Origin: Flavobacteriales bacterium
GTDB lineage: Bacteria; Bacteroidota; Bacteroidia; DT-38
Reading direction: 5' to 3'
Assembly: GCA_013214975.1 (NCBI GenBank)
Contig: JABSPR010000016.1
Coordinates: 1 to 28,509, forward strand
Length of the DNA: 28,509 nucleotides
Part shown: piece by piece, positions 1-7,648 of the stretch
Numbering within the stretch: position 1 is the stretch's first letter
How the letters are laid out: every line of letters begins with the position of its first letter
The notes under the pieces: generated by a model
What the model was told of the DNA's origin: nothing
Databases searched by the model: none
Seen by the model: the letters and a program-made list of their open reading frames with translations, nothing else
Made by a program: the position numbers and the translations under genes

Positions 1-1
1 T

Positions 2-307
2 ATGGAAGGTTTCATTGTAGATTTCAACGACACAATTATGACACATGAGTTTATAGAAGAAGTACCCGATGATATTAAGTATTGTGCTGTGATTCTAAAT
101 CCAGAAGGAGAATACGATTTGCTTTCTTGGGATAAAAAGGAAGAAGGTGTATCGCCGATTAGATATCAGGAAGAGCTAATTGTTAAATGGCAAAAGAACA
201 GGATTCAGTTTAGAATAGGTGGGATGAAAAAGCTATATAATGTAATTAGAGAGGATGATGAGGTGATTTTAGTGGCACACGATACTTATGTTAACACTAA
301 TTGGTAA
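2..307 (+). CDS. Hypothetical protein, about 101 aa, possibly 5'-truncated
   Basis: An open frame from the ATG at position 2 to a TAA at 305-307. I do not recognise a family. The product is acidic and soluble, with no signal peptide or membrane span, and is rich in beta-type alternation (for example 'CAVILNPEGEYDLL' and 'DDEVILVAHDTY'). The true start may lie upstream of the window because the frame is open at the left edge. The stop is 6 bases before the next ATG, so it is probably co-transcribed with the DUF2007-like gene. No function is assigned. Confidence 0.6.
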   Translation: MEGFIVDFNDTIMTHEFIEEVPDDIKYCAVILNPEGEYDLLSWDKKEEGVSPIRYQEELIVKWQKNRIQFRIGGMKKLYNVIREDDEVILVAHDTYVNTNW

Positions 308-313
308 AAAGCG

Positions 314-553
314 ATGGAAGACGAAAGTTCGATGGTAAAAATATTTACAGGAAGTGAAATTGCCGCAATGCACTTAAAAGGAATCTTAGAAGAGATTGGC
401 CTACCTGTTAAGATTCGGAACGACTATCATGTTGAACTTACTGCTGGATTTGGTGGGGTTGCTGGATCGGCAATGGTTGATCTTTATATCCTCGAAAGAA
501 ATTTAGATAAAGCCCAGCCTATAATTGATGAATTTTCGCATGGCAAGCAATAA
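314..553 (+). CDS. DUF2007-type small protein (putative signal-transducing family)
   Basis: A 79-aa product whose core 'VKIFTGSEIAAMHLKGILEEIGLPVKIRND' followed by a short 'DLYILERNLDKAQPIIDEF' C-terminus matches the DUF2007 pattern: a small ferredoxin-like fold of one beta-alpha-beta unit plus a final helix. The family's function is not established. Family members usually begin near 'MVKIYTGS', so the internal ATG at 332 (giving MVKIF) is as plausible as the ATG at 314. It lies 6 bases after the preceding gene and about 50 bases before the TMTC-like gene, all on the same strand. Confidence 0.7.
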   Translation: MEDESSMVKIFTGSEIAAMHLKGILEEIGLPVKIRNDYHVELTAGFGGVAGSAMVDLYILERNLDKAQPIIDEFSHGKQ

Positions 554-602
554 TCTGTTTTGATAGAAAAAATTTATCTTAACTGCCGTTAAGAAAAAAG
601 CA

Positions 603-2582
603 TTGAAAGAAACTTCCTTAAATAATATCCAAGCCTGGAAACTCGCCCTGATTCCAGCGATCCTTGCATTCTTTTTATATGCAAATACTTTAGATCATCA
701 ATATGCTTTGGATGATGGCCTGGTCTTAATAAATAATACACTTGTTCAAGATGGTTTAGGAAGTCTAGGAGAGATCTTCACCACAAACATGCTTAATGGT
801 ATTAACGGATTTAATGGCGGTGTTTATAGGCCCACATTAATTGCCTCTTTTGCTTTGGAGGTGGAGCTTTTTGGAAACAATGCTTTTATCAGTCATCTCT
901 TTAATGTTCTTTATTACGCGCTTAGCGTTTTCGTATTGGGCATTTTAATGTTCCGGTTGTTCAATAAGTACCATGTTCTCATTCCTCTTAGCATAACACT
1001 TCTTTTCGCTGTACATCCAGTTCACACGGAAGCTGTAGCGAATATTAAAGGAAGAGATGAAATCTTTGCGTTTTTATTTTCAATATCGAGTATGCTCTTT
1101 TTTATTAAGTACATCGATACTAACAAGCTATTAAATGCTGCATTAGGACTACTATTCTTCATGATATCTTTTATCTCGAAAGAAAGCGCCATAACGCTAA
1201 TAGCGGTTATTCCATTGATGTTACATTTTTTCACGGATACAAACAAAGAAAAGATATTTAAAGTACTTGGTGCACTAGCAGCTGTAACAGCAATTCTTCT
1301 TTGGTGGCATCATCACGTTATTTCTGGTATGACAAGAGCCATGGATGATGGTATTGTGAGTGCCTTAAATAACTCTGTGGTATCTACAGATAGCCTAATT
1401 GAAAGATTAGCAACGGGAGCTTATATCCAGTTGCTATACGTGTGGAAGCTTATTGTGCCATTCTATTTAACCCACGACTATTCCTATAATCAAATACCTG
1501 TCGTTGGCTTATTTCATGCTAAGTCTTTAGGCGGATTGGCAGTAATTATAGGATTGCTGTTTGTCGCTTATAAAGGTTTGATGAAGAAAGACCCCATCTC
1601 TTTTGGCATCCTATTTTTCTTCTTCACCATAATAACGGTAGCTAATGTGCTCATGTATATTGGAGCCACTTTCGCGGAAAGGTTTTTATATGCCCCTTCT
1701 CTTGGCTATGCAATGGTAGTAGGTATGCTGCTTCCTAAATTAATGAGAGACAAAGTGCTTGATTTGTCTTCTGGAGTAATTCAAGTATTAAAGAATAATA
1801 AGATCTATGCTCTTGTTTTAATAGTGCTGCTGAGTCTATATGGAGCAAGAACGATTGACAGAAATAAAGATTGGGAAAACAACGATACCTTATTCTCTAA
1901 TGATGTTAAGATTGCTACGGAAAGTGCACGGATACATTACAATTGGGGAACGGAATTGTATAGACAGGCTAACGATATTATTGATATAGAAAGGAGAAAG
2001 AATATGGCAGCAAAAGGAGCGGCCGAATTGGAAATGGCAGTTGCTATTTTCCCCGAATACTTAGATGCATGGAATAATCTGGGAAACTGTTATAAGTTAA
2101 CCGAAGAGTACGACAAGGCCATCTTTTCGTTTAATTCAGCCCTTCAATTCGATCCGGGTTATAGCAAGGCATATTATAATGGAGGATTTGCTTTCTATGA
2201 TGCTAAGGATTACAAAAACTGCATTACCTATCTATCTAATTACCTTCAATTAAAACAGGCCGATTATGGTTTATACTACCTAATAGGAAAGAGCTATGGT
2301 AACCTAGGTGATTTTGATAATGCGATAACGTACTTAAAGTTGTCTCTCACTTTAAAGCCGGATTACCTTACTGCAATGAAAGACCTGGGAGCAGCATATG
2401 GCATGAAGAAGGATTTTAAAAACTCCATAGAAATTTCTTTGAAGGCAATTAAGCAAGATCCGAATTCAATAAACGTTTTGAGAAATATAGCTGTAGGCTA
2501 TTACAATTTAGGTGACGAGCCAAAATACATTGAGTACCTCGCAAGGTCTAAAGCAGCAGAAGAAGCTGCAAAACAGAAGTAA
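603..2582 (+). CDS. TMTC-like GT-C membrane glycosyltransferase with C-terminal TPRs
   Basis: A 659-aa protein. Residues about 10-425 hold many hydrophobic membrane spans. They carry hallmarks of the TMTC/DUF1736 type of GT-C glycosyltransferase: an early 'YALDDG' acidic motif in the first luminal loop, 'YRPTL', and 'HPVHTEAVANIKGRDE' in the next loop. Residues about 445-650 are tandem TPRs ('YLDAWNNLGNCYKLTEEYDKAI', 'YSKAYYNGGFAFYDAKDY' and others). In characterised relatives the membrane part transfers a sugar from a lipid carrier to protein; bacterial substrates are mostly unknown. The start is a TTG at 603. The frame is open upstream only to a stop at 564-566 and offers no ATG, and the next in-frame ATG would remove the first conserved motif. 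It converges on the sulfur operon with only 2 bases between the stop codons. Confidence 0.8.
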   Translation: MKETSLNNIQAWKLALIPAILAFFLYANTLDHQYALDDGLVLINNTLVQDGLGSLGEIFTTNMLNGINGFNGGVYRPTLIASFALEVELFGNNAFISHLFNVLYYALSVFVLGILMFRLFNKYHVLIPLSITLLFAVHPVHTEAVANIKGRDEIFAFLFSISSMLFFIKYIDTNKLLNAALGLLFFMISFISKESAITLIAVIPLMLHFFTDTNKEKIFKVLGALAAVTAILLWWHHHVISGMTRAMDDGIVSALNNSVVSTDSLIERLATGAYIQLLYVWKLIVPFYLTHDYSYNQIPVVGLFHAKSLGGLAVIIGLLFVAYKGLMKKDPISFGILFFFFTIITVANVLMYIGATFAERFLYAPSLGYAMVVGMLLPKLMRDKVLDLSSGVIQVLKNNKIYALVLIVLLSLYGARTIDRNKDWENNDTLFSNDVKIATESARIHYNWGTELYRQANDIIDIERRKNMAAKGAAELEMAVAIFPEYLDAWNNLGNCYKLTEEYDKAIFSFNSALQFDPGYSKAYYNGGFAFYDAKDYKNCITYLSNYLQLKQADYGLYYLIGKSYGNLGDFDNAITYLKLSLTLKPDYLTAMKDLGAAYGMKKDFKNSIEISLKAIKQDPNSINVLRNIAVGYYNLGDEPKYIEYLARSKAAEEAAKQK

Positions 2583-2607
2583 GCTTATTTAGATTTATCT
2601 AAAGCTT
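2581..2607. terminator. Possible bidirectional hairpin at the convergent gene junction
   Basis: An imperfect inverted repeat (AAGCTT-ATT-TAGAT / ATCTAAAGCTT, a three-base bulge on one side, TT at the tip) covers the two converging stop codons. It lacks a convincing U-tract, so it may only weakly separate transcription of the TMTC-like gene from the sulfhydrylase gene. Confidence 0.3.
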
Positions 2608-3757
2608 GCTCGATGTCTTTGATGATGTCAATGATGTCTTCTAATCCAACAGAAATACGAATAAGACCGTTTGAAATTCCAACCGCTGCTCTTTCTTCAT
2701 CGGATAATTTGGAATGAGTTGTAGAAGCAGGATGAGTTGCAATTGTTCTTGTATCTCCCAAGTTGGCAGTTAGTGAACACATCTCAAGGTTGTCTAATAA
2801 TTTAACACCTCTTTCCAATCCGCCTTTCACAGTGAATGTTACAACTCCACCACCAAGTCTCATTTGACGTTGTGCTATCTCAAACTGAGGGTGTGATTTC
2901 AATCCTGGATATTTTACTGTTTCAATATCTGGATGTGCCTCTAATATTTGTGCAAGCTTTAATGCATTTTCACAGTGACGATCCATTCGAACCGCAAGTG
3001 TTTCTAAACTTTTAGAAAGTACCCAAGCATTAAAAGGAGACATCGAAGGACCAGTTCTTCTGCAGAACATGTATACTTTTTCGATTAGCTCTTCATTTCC
3101 TAAAACGATACCACCCATTACTCTTCCTTGGCCATCAATAAATTTGGTCGCAGAATGACAAGATATATGAGCGCCGTATTTAATTGGCTGCTGCAAATAA
3201 GGTGTTGCGAAGCAGTTGTCTACATTTAAAATTAAACCATGTGCTTCCGCCAGGTTAGCTGCCCACTCTAAATCGATAATATCTAAACCAGGATTAGAAG
3301 GCGTTTCAATGAACAACATTTTCGTGTTCTTCTTGATATTCGCTTCCCATGTTTCTGGTTTGTCAACGTCTACATATGTGTATTCAATTCCGAATCTTGT
3401 AAGATCGTGTAGGATTAAGCTGTGGATAGAACCAAAAATAGATCTTGAAACTAAAAGGTGATCTCCAGCGCTAAGCAAAGCGGCGAAACTTGCGAAGATA
3501 GCAGCCATACCAGAAGCTGTTGCATGTCCTCTTTCAGCTTCTTCAAGTAAACACATTTTTGCTTCGAATTCGCTTGTATTAGGGTTCGAAAATCGGCTGT
3601 AAATGTTTCTATCGATTTCACCATTAAACGTAGCTCGCATTTCTTCAGCATCGTCGTAGCAGAAACTAGAAGTAAGATACATTGGCACAGAGTGCTCTTT
3701 CATCTGTGTTCTTTCAGCTTGCGTTCTTACGGCTTTCGTTTCAAAATTCTGGCCCAT
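2585..3757 (-). CDS. metZ: O-acylhomoserine sulfhydrylase (MetZ-type, PLP-dependent)
   Basis: A 390-aa Cys/Met metabolism PLP enzyme. The Schiff-base lysine is in 'SATKFIDGQG' (K205). The 'YSRFSNPN' motif near residue 53, 'ASGMAAI' near 81 and 'FIETPSNPGLDI' near 149 are typical of the fold type I trans-sulfuration family. It most likely condenses sulfide with O-succinyl- or O-acetylhomoserine to give homocysteine, the direct sulfhydrylation route to methionine. Cystathionine gamma-synthase is the main alternative. The context favours direct sulfide use, because it is the last gene of an operon that also makes sulfide and activates homoserine. It starts 4 bases after the OsmC-like gene stops. 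Confidence 0.87.
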   Translation of the reverse strand: MGQNFETKAVRTQAERTQMKEHSVPMYLTSSFCYDDAEEMRATFNGEIDRNIYSRFSNPNTSEFEAKMCLLEEAERGHATASGMAAIFASFAALLSAGDHLLVSRSIFGSIHSLILHDLTRFGIEYTYVDVDKPETWEANIKKNTKMLFIETPSNPGLDIIDLEWAANLAEAHGLILNVDNCFATPYLQQPIKYGAHISCHSATKFIDGQGRVMGGIVLGNEELIEKVYMFCRRTGPSMSPFNAWVLSKSLETLAVRMDRHCENALKLAQILEAHPDIETVKYPGLKSHPQFEIAQRQMRLGGGVVTFTVKGGLERGVKLLDNLEMCSLTANLGDTRTIATHPASTTHSKLSDEERAAVGISNGLIRISVGLEDIIDIIKDIEQALDKSK

Positions 3758-3761
3758 AATT

Positions 3762-4175
3762 TTATTTATTTAATGTGTAACTCGATGTAATTTTCGCAGT
3801 CTTTTCAATCATTCTACCAACCGAACAGTATTTGTCTACGGATAGATCGATGGCGCGTTTCAATCTGTTTTCATCTACATCTCCTGTTACGTTGAATTCA
3901 ATATTAATCTCATCGAATATAGAAGGAACAGCATCTACACGAGATGCGGTGATTACAACCTTGTATGTGTCTACAACTTGTTTTTGCTTTTTAAGGATGT
4001 TTAGAACATCAATAGAACTACATCCACCTAATCCCATTAGAACCAATTGCATCGGACGGGCACCAGCATTTACACCACCTATTTCTGGAGATCCATCCAT
4101 AGAAACCACATTACCGGTTTCGTTGGTAGCCTCCATATGCATGGCATCGTTTACTCTATTTATTTCGATCTTCAT
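3762..4175 (-). CDS. OsmC family protein
   Basis: A 137-aa protein of the OsmC/Ohr superfamily. The helix with 'MGLGGCSSIDVLNIL' carries the first conserved cysteine (C52), and 'YCSVGRMIE' carries the second (C117), the redox pair that reduces organic peroxides in characterised members. The overall length and the 'GARPMQLVLMGLGGC' motif fit the YhfA-like branch, whose substrate is unclear. It sits between metX and metZ with gaps of 1 and 4 bases, so it is an obligate operon member. A link to sulfide, persulfide or peroxide handling is plausible but inferred only from position. Confidence 0.85.
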   Translation of the reverse strand: MKIEINRVNDAMHMEATNETGNVVSMDGSPEIGGVNAGARPMQLVLMGLGGCSSIDVLNILKKQKQVVDTYKVVITASRVDAVPSIFDEINIEFNVTGDVDENRLKRAIDLSVDKYCSVGRMIEKTAKITSSYTLNK

Positions 4176-4176
4176 T

Positions 4177-5187
4177 TTAGTTCATAAAAGGTTTGATGAT
4201 GTCTGTAAGTAATCCTGTTTCTGTAAGGAACCCATCGTGACCAAATTCAGAATCAATCTCTTTGTAAACGGCGTTACCTAGTTTTTCAGCCAAATAAATT
4301 TGCTCAACAATTGGAGATAATAAATCACTTCTAGTTCCTATTACTAGCGTATTTGTTTTAATGTCTCCAAGTACTTTTTCTATACTATTTCCTCTTTTCC
4401 AAGCTACGTTATGTGCATCCATAGCTTTGGTTAAGTACCAATATGAGTAAGCATTAAAGCGATTCAATAATTTTCGCCCTTGATAATGAATGTATGATGC
4501 AGCTTTAAAATCTTCAATTTTAGGCTCTGCGTCTAATTGCTTTTCTTGGAAAATCTCGTAATTACGGTAAGTCAAGATACCTATTGCTCTTGCCAACTTT
4601 AATCCGTTCGATGCCGCCTTAATATCTTTCTCCCCCCATGTCTTATCATTTTCAATTGCCATTCTTTGGGTAGTATGAATAGCAATTCTCCAAGCCGATT
4701 CTTGTGCGCCTGTAGAAATGACAACCATTTTTTCAAATACTTCAGGTTCGATGATTGCCCATTCTAAGATTTGTGAACCACCCATCGAGCCAGCCATACC
4801 GAGGCTAATTTTCTCAATCCCTAGATGCTTTCTAAGCATAACATGCGCTTTAGCGATGTCACGCATTGTGATCATTGGAAAATCTAAAAAGTATGGCTTG
4901 CCAGAATCTGGGTCAATACTAGTTGGACCTGTAGAGCCAAAACATGAACCGATGATGTTAGCGCAAACCACAAATTTATCGGGACCAATTAGTTTGCCAT
5001 CGCCAAATAATCCGCCCCACCAATCTTCAACATTAGAGTTTGCCGTAAGCGCGTGACAGACCCAAACAACATTGCTTTTATCTTCGTTAAGCTCGCCATA
5101 TGTGTGATAGGCGATTTCTATGTTGTTGAGACGCTTACCGCAATCTAAGTGTAGCGTGCTCTCGGTTTTAAATAACTCTTTTGCCAT
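4177..5187 (-). CDS. metX: Homoserine O-acetyltransferase (MetX family)
   Basis: A 336-aa alpha/beta hydrolase acyltransferase. The nucleophile elbow 'GSMGGSQILEW' gives S134. The other likely triad members are D288 in 'GTRSDLLSP' and H317 in 'SEFGHDGFL'. The 'HALTANSNVEDWW' and 'GSCFGSTGP' blocks are diagnostic of MetX. It acylates homoserine to provide the carbon acceptor for sulfide, feeding the sulfhydrylase two genes downstream. Acetyl versus succinyl specificity cannot be told from what I can see, since MetX-fold enzymes of both kinds exist. It follows cysH by 12 bases and precedes the OsmC-like gene by 1 base. Confidence 0.9.
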   Translation of the reverse strand: MAKELFKTESTLHLDCGKRLNNIEIAYHTYGELNEDKSNVVWVCHALTANSNVEDWWGGLFGDGKLIGPDKFVVCANIIGSCFGSTGPTSIDPDSGKPYFLDFPMITMRDIAKAHVMLRKHLGIEKISLGMAGSMGGSQILEWAIIEPEVFEKMVVISTGAQESAWRIAIHTTQRMAIENDKTWGEKDIKAASNGLKLARAIGILTYRNYEIFQEKQLDAEPKIEDFKAASYIHYQGRKLLNRFNAYSYWYLTKAMDAHNVAWKRGNSIEKVLGDIKTNTLVIGTRSDLLSPIVEQIYLAEKLGNAVYKEIDSEFGHDGFLTETGLLTDIIKPFMN

Positions 5188-5199
5188 TATTCTTGTTAA

Positions 5200-5856
5200 T
5201 TATAAATGCAATCCACATTCAGTTTTTCTCGAATCCATCCATCTTCCTTGACGACCTTCTCCTTTTTGGGTACAATGTGTACAGCCAACGGAAGAATATC
5301 CAGTATCCTTCATAGGGTGAAAAGGAAGATCGTGTTCTTTAATGTAAGCTTCGCTTTCTTCTTGGGTTAAATCTATTAATGGATGGAATTTGATTATGCC
5401 ATTTTTTTCTTCGAAAACTTTAAGTCGACTTCTGTATCTACTTTGCCAAGACATTAAGCCAGACACCCAAACTTTGTGGTTTTCTTTAACTTTTTCTAAA
5501 GGCTCCACTTTGTTTATTGAGCAGCACAGGTCTACATCCTTTGTCCACGTTTCGTCTTTAGTAGTAAATTCATTTTTCCAATCTTCCGGATAAATATCTA
5601 CTACATTAAGACCAAAACGATCAATTAGATCTTGCTTGTACTTTAATGTTGCTTCGAAAAGATAGTGTGTATCGATAAAGTGAATTGGTTGCTCTTTCTT
5701 AATCTGATTAAAGATGTGAATCATTAGAATAGAAGTGATCCCAAATGAAGAAGTAAGTAATACATCTTCCATCTCGAAATCGTTGTACAACTCCTTGATA
5801 CGTTCCTCGTAGTTGAGGTCCTTATACTTTGCGTTTATATTGTCTAATTCTCCCAT
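5200..5856 (-). CDS. cysH: Assimilatory APS/PAPS reductase, Fe-S type
   Basis: A 218-aa PAPS-reductase family protein. The C-terminal catalytic motif 'KTECGLHL' contains the nucleophilic cysteine C214. The protein also has 'CCS' (C111, C112) and 'CTHC' (C192, C195), the CC...CxxC ligand set of a [4Fe-4S] cluster. That is the hallmark of enzymes that reduce adenylyl sulfate (APS) rather than only PAPS, so APS reductase is the better guess. It reduces activated sulfate to sulfite for the sulfite reductase encoded first in the operon. The gene starts 4 bases after the MoeB-like stop. No cysD, cysN or cysC is visible in the window, so sulfate activation genes must be elsewhere. Confidence 0.92.
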   Translation of the reverse strand: MGELDNINAKYKDLNYEERIKELYNDFEMEDVLLTSSFGITSILMIHIFNQIKKEQPIHFIDTHYLFEATLKYKQDLIDRFGLNVVDIYPEDWKNEFTTKDETWTKDVDLCCSINKVEPLEKVKENHKVWVSGLMSWQSRYRSRLKVFEEKNGIIKFHPLIDLTQEESEAYIKEHDLPFHPMKDTGYSSVGCTHCTQKGEGRQGRWMDSRKTECGLHL

Positions 5857-5860
5857 CGTC

Positions 5861-7027
5861 TTAGTTAGAAGCTAATGCTTCACTTGCTTGTGAAAGATAA
5901 GCGTCAATGCCACCTTTCAAATTATACAAGTTATTAAACCCATGTTGTTCTTGAAGTAGACGAATAGCTCGCTCACTTCTTTTGCCAGATTTACAATGGA
6001 TAATTACTCTCTTATCTCTTGATATTTCTTTGTGCCTAATTTTAACTTCATTTAGAGGAATTAACTCTCCTTCTATGTTGTTTACGGCGTATTCTTCGGG
6101 ATTACGAACATCAATTATTTGAATCTGTTCCTTCCCATTAATTAGGTCTACTAGTTCAGAAATATTGATTTCGTTTAAAGAATCTTCAAGTCCTTCATGA
6201 AGTACATTAACACCACAAAAGGCTTCGTAATCTATAAGTTCTTTTACTGGTGATGTATCTTCGTTTTTACTAAACTTAATCGTTCTTGATTCGGCTTTTA
6301 AAGCGTCAAAAATGAAGAGCTTACCAGAAAGAGGTTCGCCTATTTCTGTAATAACCTTTATTGTTTCGTTGGCTTGCATGGTGCCAATTATTCCTGGAAG
6401 AACACCAATTACACCACCTTCTGCACAACTTGGTATTGAATTAGGTGCTGGTGGCTCTGGAAATAGGTCTCTATAGTTTGGTCCTCTTACTCCATCAACT
6501 AATAAGTTGAAGACAGAAACTTGTCCTTCAAAACGATAGATAGAAGCATAGATTAAAGTCTTGTTGGCGATAACACAAGCGTCGTTAATTAAATAGCGAG
6601 TAGGAAAGTTATCCGAACCATCGGAAACGATATCGTACTCTTTTATTATTTCTAAAGCATTCTTAGAGGTAATCTTTTCATAATAAGTCTTAACCGAAAT
6701 AGAAGGATTTAATGCTTCTAGTTTATTCTTAGCAAGCTCAACTTTAGACGAACCTATTTCGTTGTCAGTAAAAAGAATTTGACGGTGGAGGTTACTTCTA
6801 TCCACAACATCAAAATCAATAATGCCAATAGTGCCAATTCCGGCCGCTGCCAAATAAAGTAAAACAGGACTGCCTAAACCACCACTTCCAATAACCAGTA
6901 CTTTGGCATCTTTCAGCTTTTGCTGACCCTTCAATCCCATTTCCGGCAAAATAATTTGACAGTTGTATTGCTCTAATTCTTGTGAATTAAATGCAGACGA
7001 GGAATTATTTAGATTAGCAGTAGGCAC
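5861..7027 (-). CDS. MoeB/ThiF/HesA-like adenylyltransferase with C-terminal rhodanese domain
   Basis: A 388-aa two-domain protein. Residues about 18-250 are an E1-like Rossmann domain with the ATP loop 'GSGGLGSP' (47-54), 'DFDVVDRSNLHRQILF' and the 'PSCAEGGVIG' segment with C201. Residues about 290-380 are a rhodanese domain with the active loop 'CKSGKRS' (C345). Relatives adenylate the C-terminal glycine of a ubiquitin-like sulfur carrier and hand it sulfur. The zinc site looks absent: where many family members have a CxxC before 'LFPEPP', this one reads 'PNYRDLFPEP' (183-192), and no second CxxC is seen. Its place beside sulfite and APS reductases suggests a role in sulfur mobilisation. 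No ThiS/MoaD-like carrier is encoded nearby. Confidence 0.85.
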   Translation of the reverse strand: MPTANLNNSSSAFNSQELEQYNCQIILPEMGLKGQQKLKDAKVLVIGSGGLGSPVLLYLAAAGIGTIGIIDFDVVDRSNLHRQILFTDNEIGSSKVELAKNKLEALNPSISVKTYYEKITSKNALEIIKEYDIVSDGSDNFPTRYLINDACVIANKTLIYASIYRFEGQVSVFNLLVDGVRGPNYRDLFPEPPAPNSIPSCAEGGVIGVLPGIIGTMQANETIKVITEIGEPLSGKLFIFDALKAESRTIKFSKNEDTSPVKELIDYEAFCGVNVLHEGLEDSLNEINISELVDLINGKEQIQIIDVRNPEEYAVNNIEGELIPLNEVKIRHKEISRDKRVIIHCKSGKRSERAIRLLQEQHGFNNLYNLKGGIDAYLSQASEALASN

Positions 7028-7029
7028 GA

Positions 7030-7641
7030 TTAGTTTTGTTGCTCTTCTTTTTCTTTTAAGACCAAAATTTGAGTAAGATCATTAAGTGCTTTTGCCTTTT
7101 GGGCTAAGTCACCTTGTATTCTATCTCTTAAAGCATGTAGATTCTCGATGCTGTCATCCATCTCATCCGGAAGGTGTTCTTCGAAATATTGACGTAATCT
7201 TTTTGCAACCACAGGTGATTTCCCGTTTGTTGAAATAGCAATTTTTAAATGCTTCTTGTTTACAATAGAACCAAAGTAGAAATCACATAAGCCAGGGGTA
7301 TCAACCACATTTGTTAAGATGCGATACTTCTTACCCATCTCTTTGATTTCAGCATTCACCTCTTTATTGTTAGTTGCTAAAATCATCATGTCTACTCCAT
7401 GTAAGTCAGGCTCCTCAAAAGAACGCTCTGCTACTTCCACATTTGCATGTTGAATAGCAAATCGCTCAAAGGCATCGCTCACCTTTTCGGCAACCACTTT
7501 AATCCTTGCTTTAGGAGAACTGGCTATCAAAACGGTTAGTTTTTCTAGTCCAATGTTACCGGCACCAACAATAAGAGTATCCCACTCTTCCAGTTTAAGA
7601 AAGAGGGGAAAGAGATTATTTCTATCTGAAGAAATGCTCAT
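7030..7641 (-). CDS. Precorrin-2 dehydrogenase / sirohydrochlorin ferrochelatase (siroheme synthase, Met8/CysG N-domain type)
   Basis: A 203-aa protein with an N-terminal NAD-binding turn 'IVGAGNIGLEKL' (about residues 24-35) and the family block 'FYFGSIVNKKHLKIAISTNGKSPVVAKRLRQYFE'. Its length matches the stand-alone Met8-type enzyme rather than full trifunctional CysG. It oxidises precorrin-2 and inserts iron to give siroheme, the prosthetic group of the reductase encoded immediately upstream (gap 7 bases). The uroporphyrinogen III methyltransferase needed to make precorrin-2 is not in the window. Confidence 0.88.
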   Translation of the reverse strand: MSISSDRNNLFPLFLKLEEWDTLIVGAGNIGLEKLTVLIASSPKARIKVVAEKVSDAFERFAIQHANVEVAERSFEEPDLHGVDMMILATNNKEVNAEIKEMGKKYRILTNVVDTPGLCDFYFGSIVNKKHLKIAISTNGKSPVVAKRLRQYFEEHLPDEMDDSIENLHALRDRIQGDLAQKAKALNDLTQILVLKEKEEQQN

Positions 7642-7648
7642 GATCTGT

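Noticed and set aside
3832..5056. Long plus-strand frames opposite the OsmC-like and metX genes (126 and 112 aa)
   Set aside because: They are antisense to strongly conserved genes, are low-complexity Ser/Thr/Pro-rich translations and show no motif.
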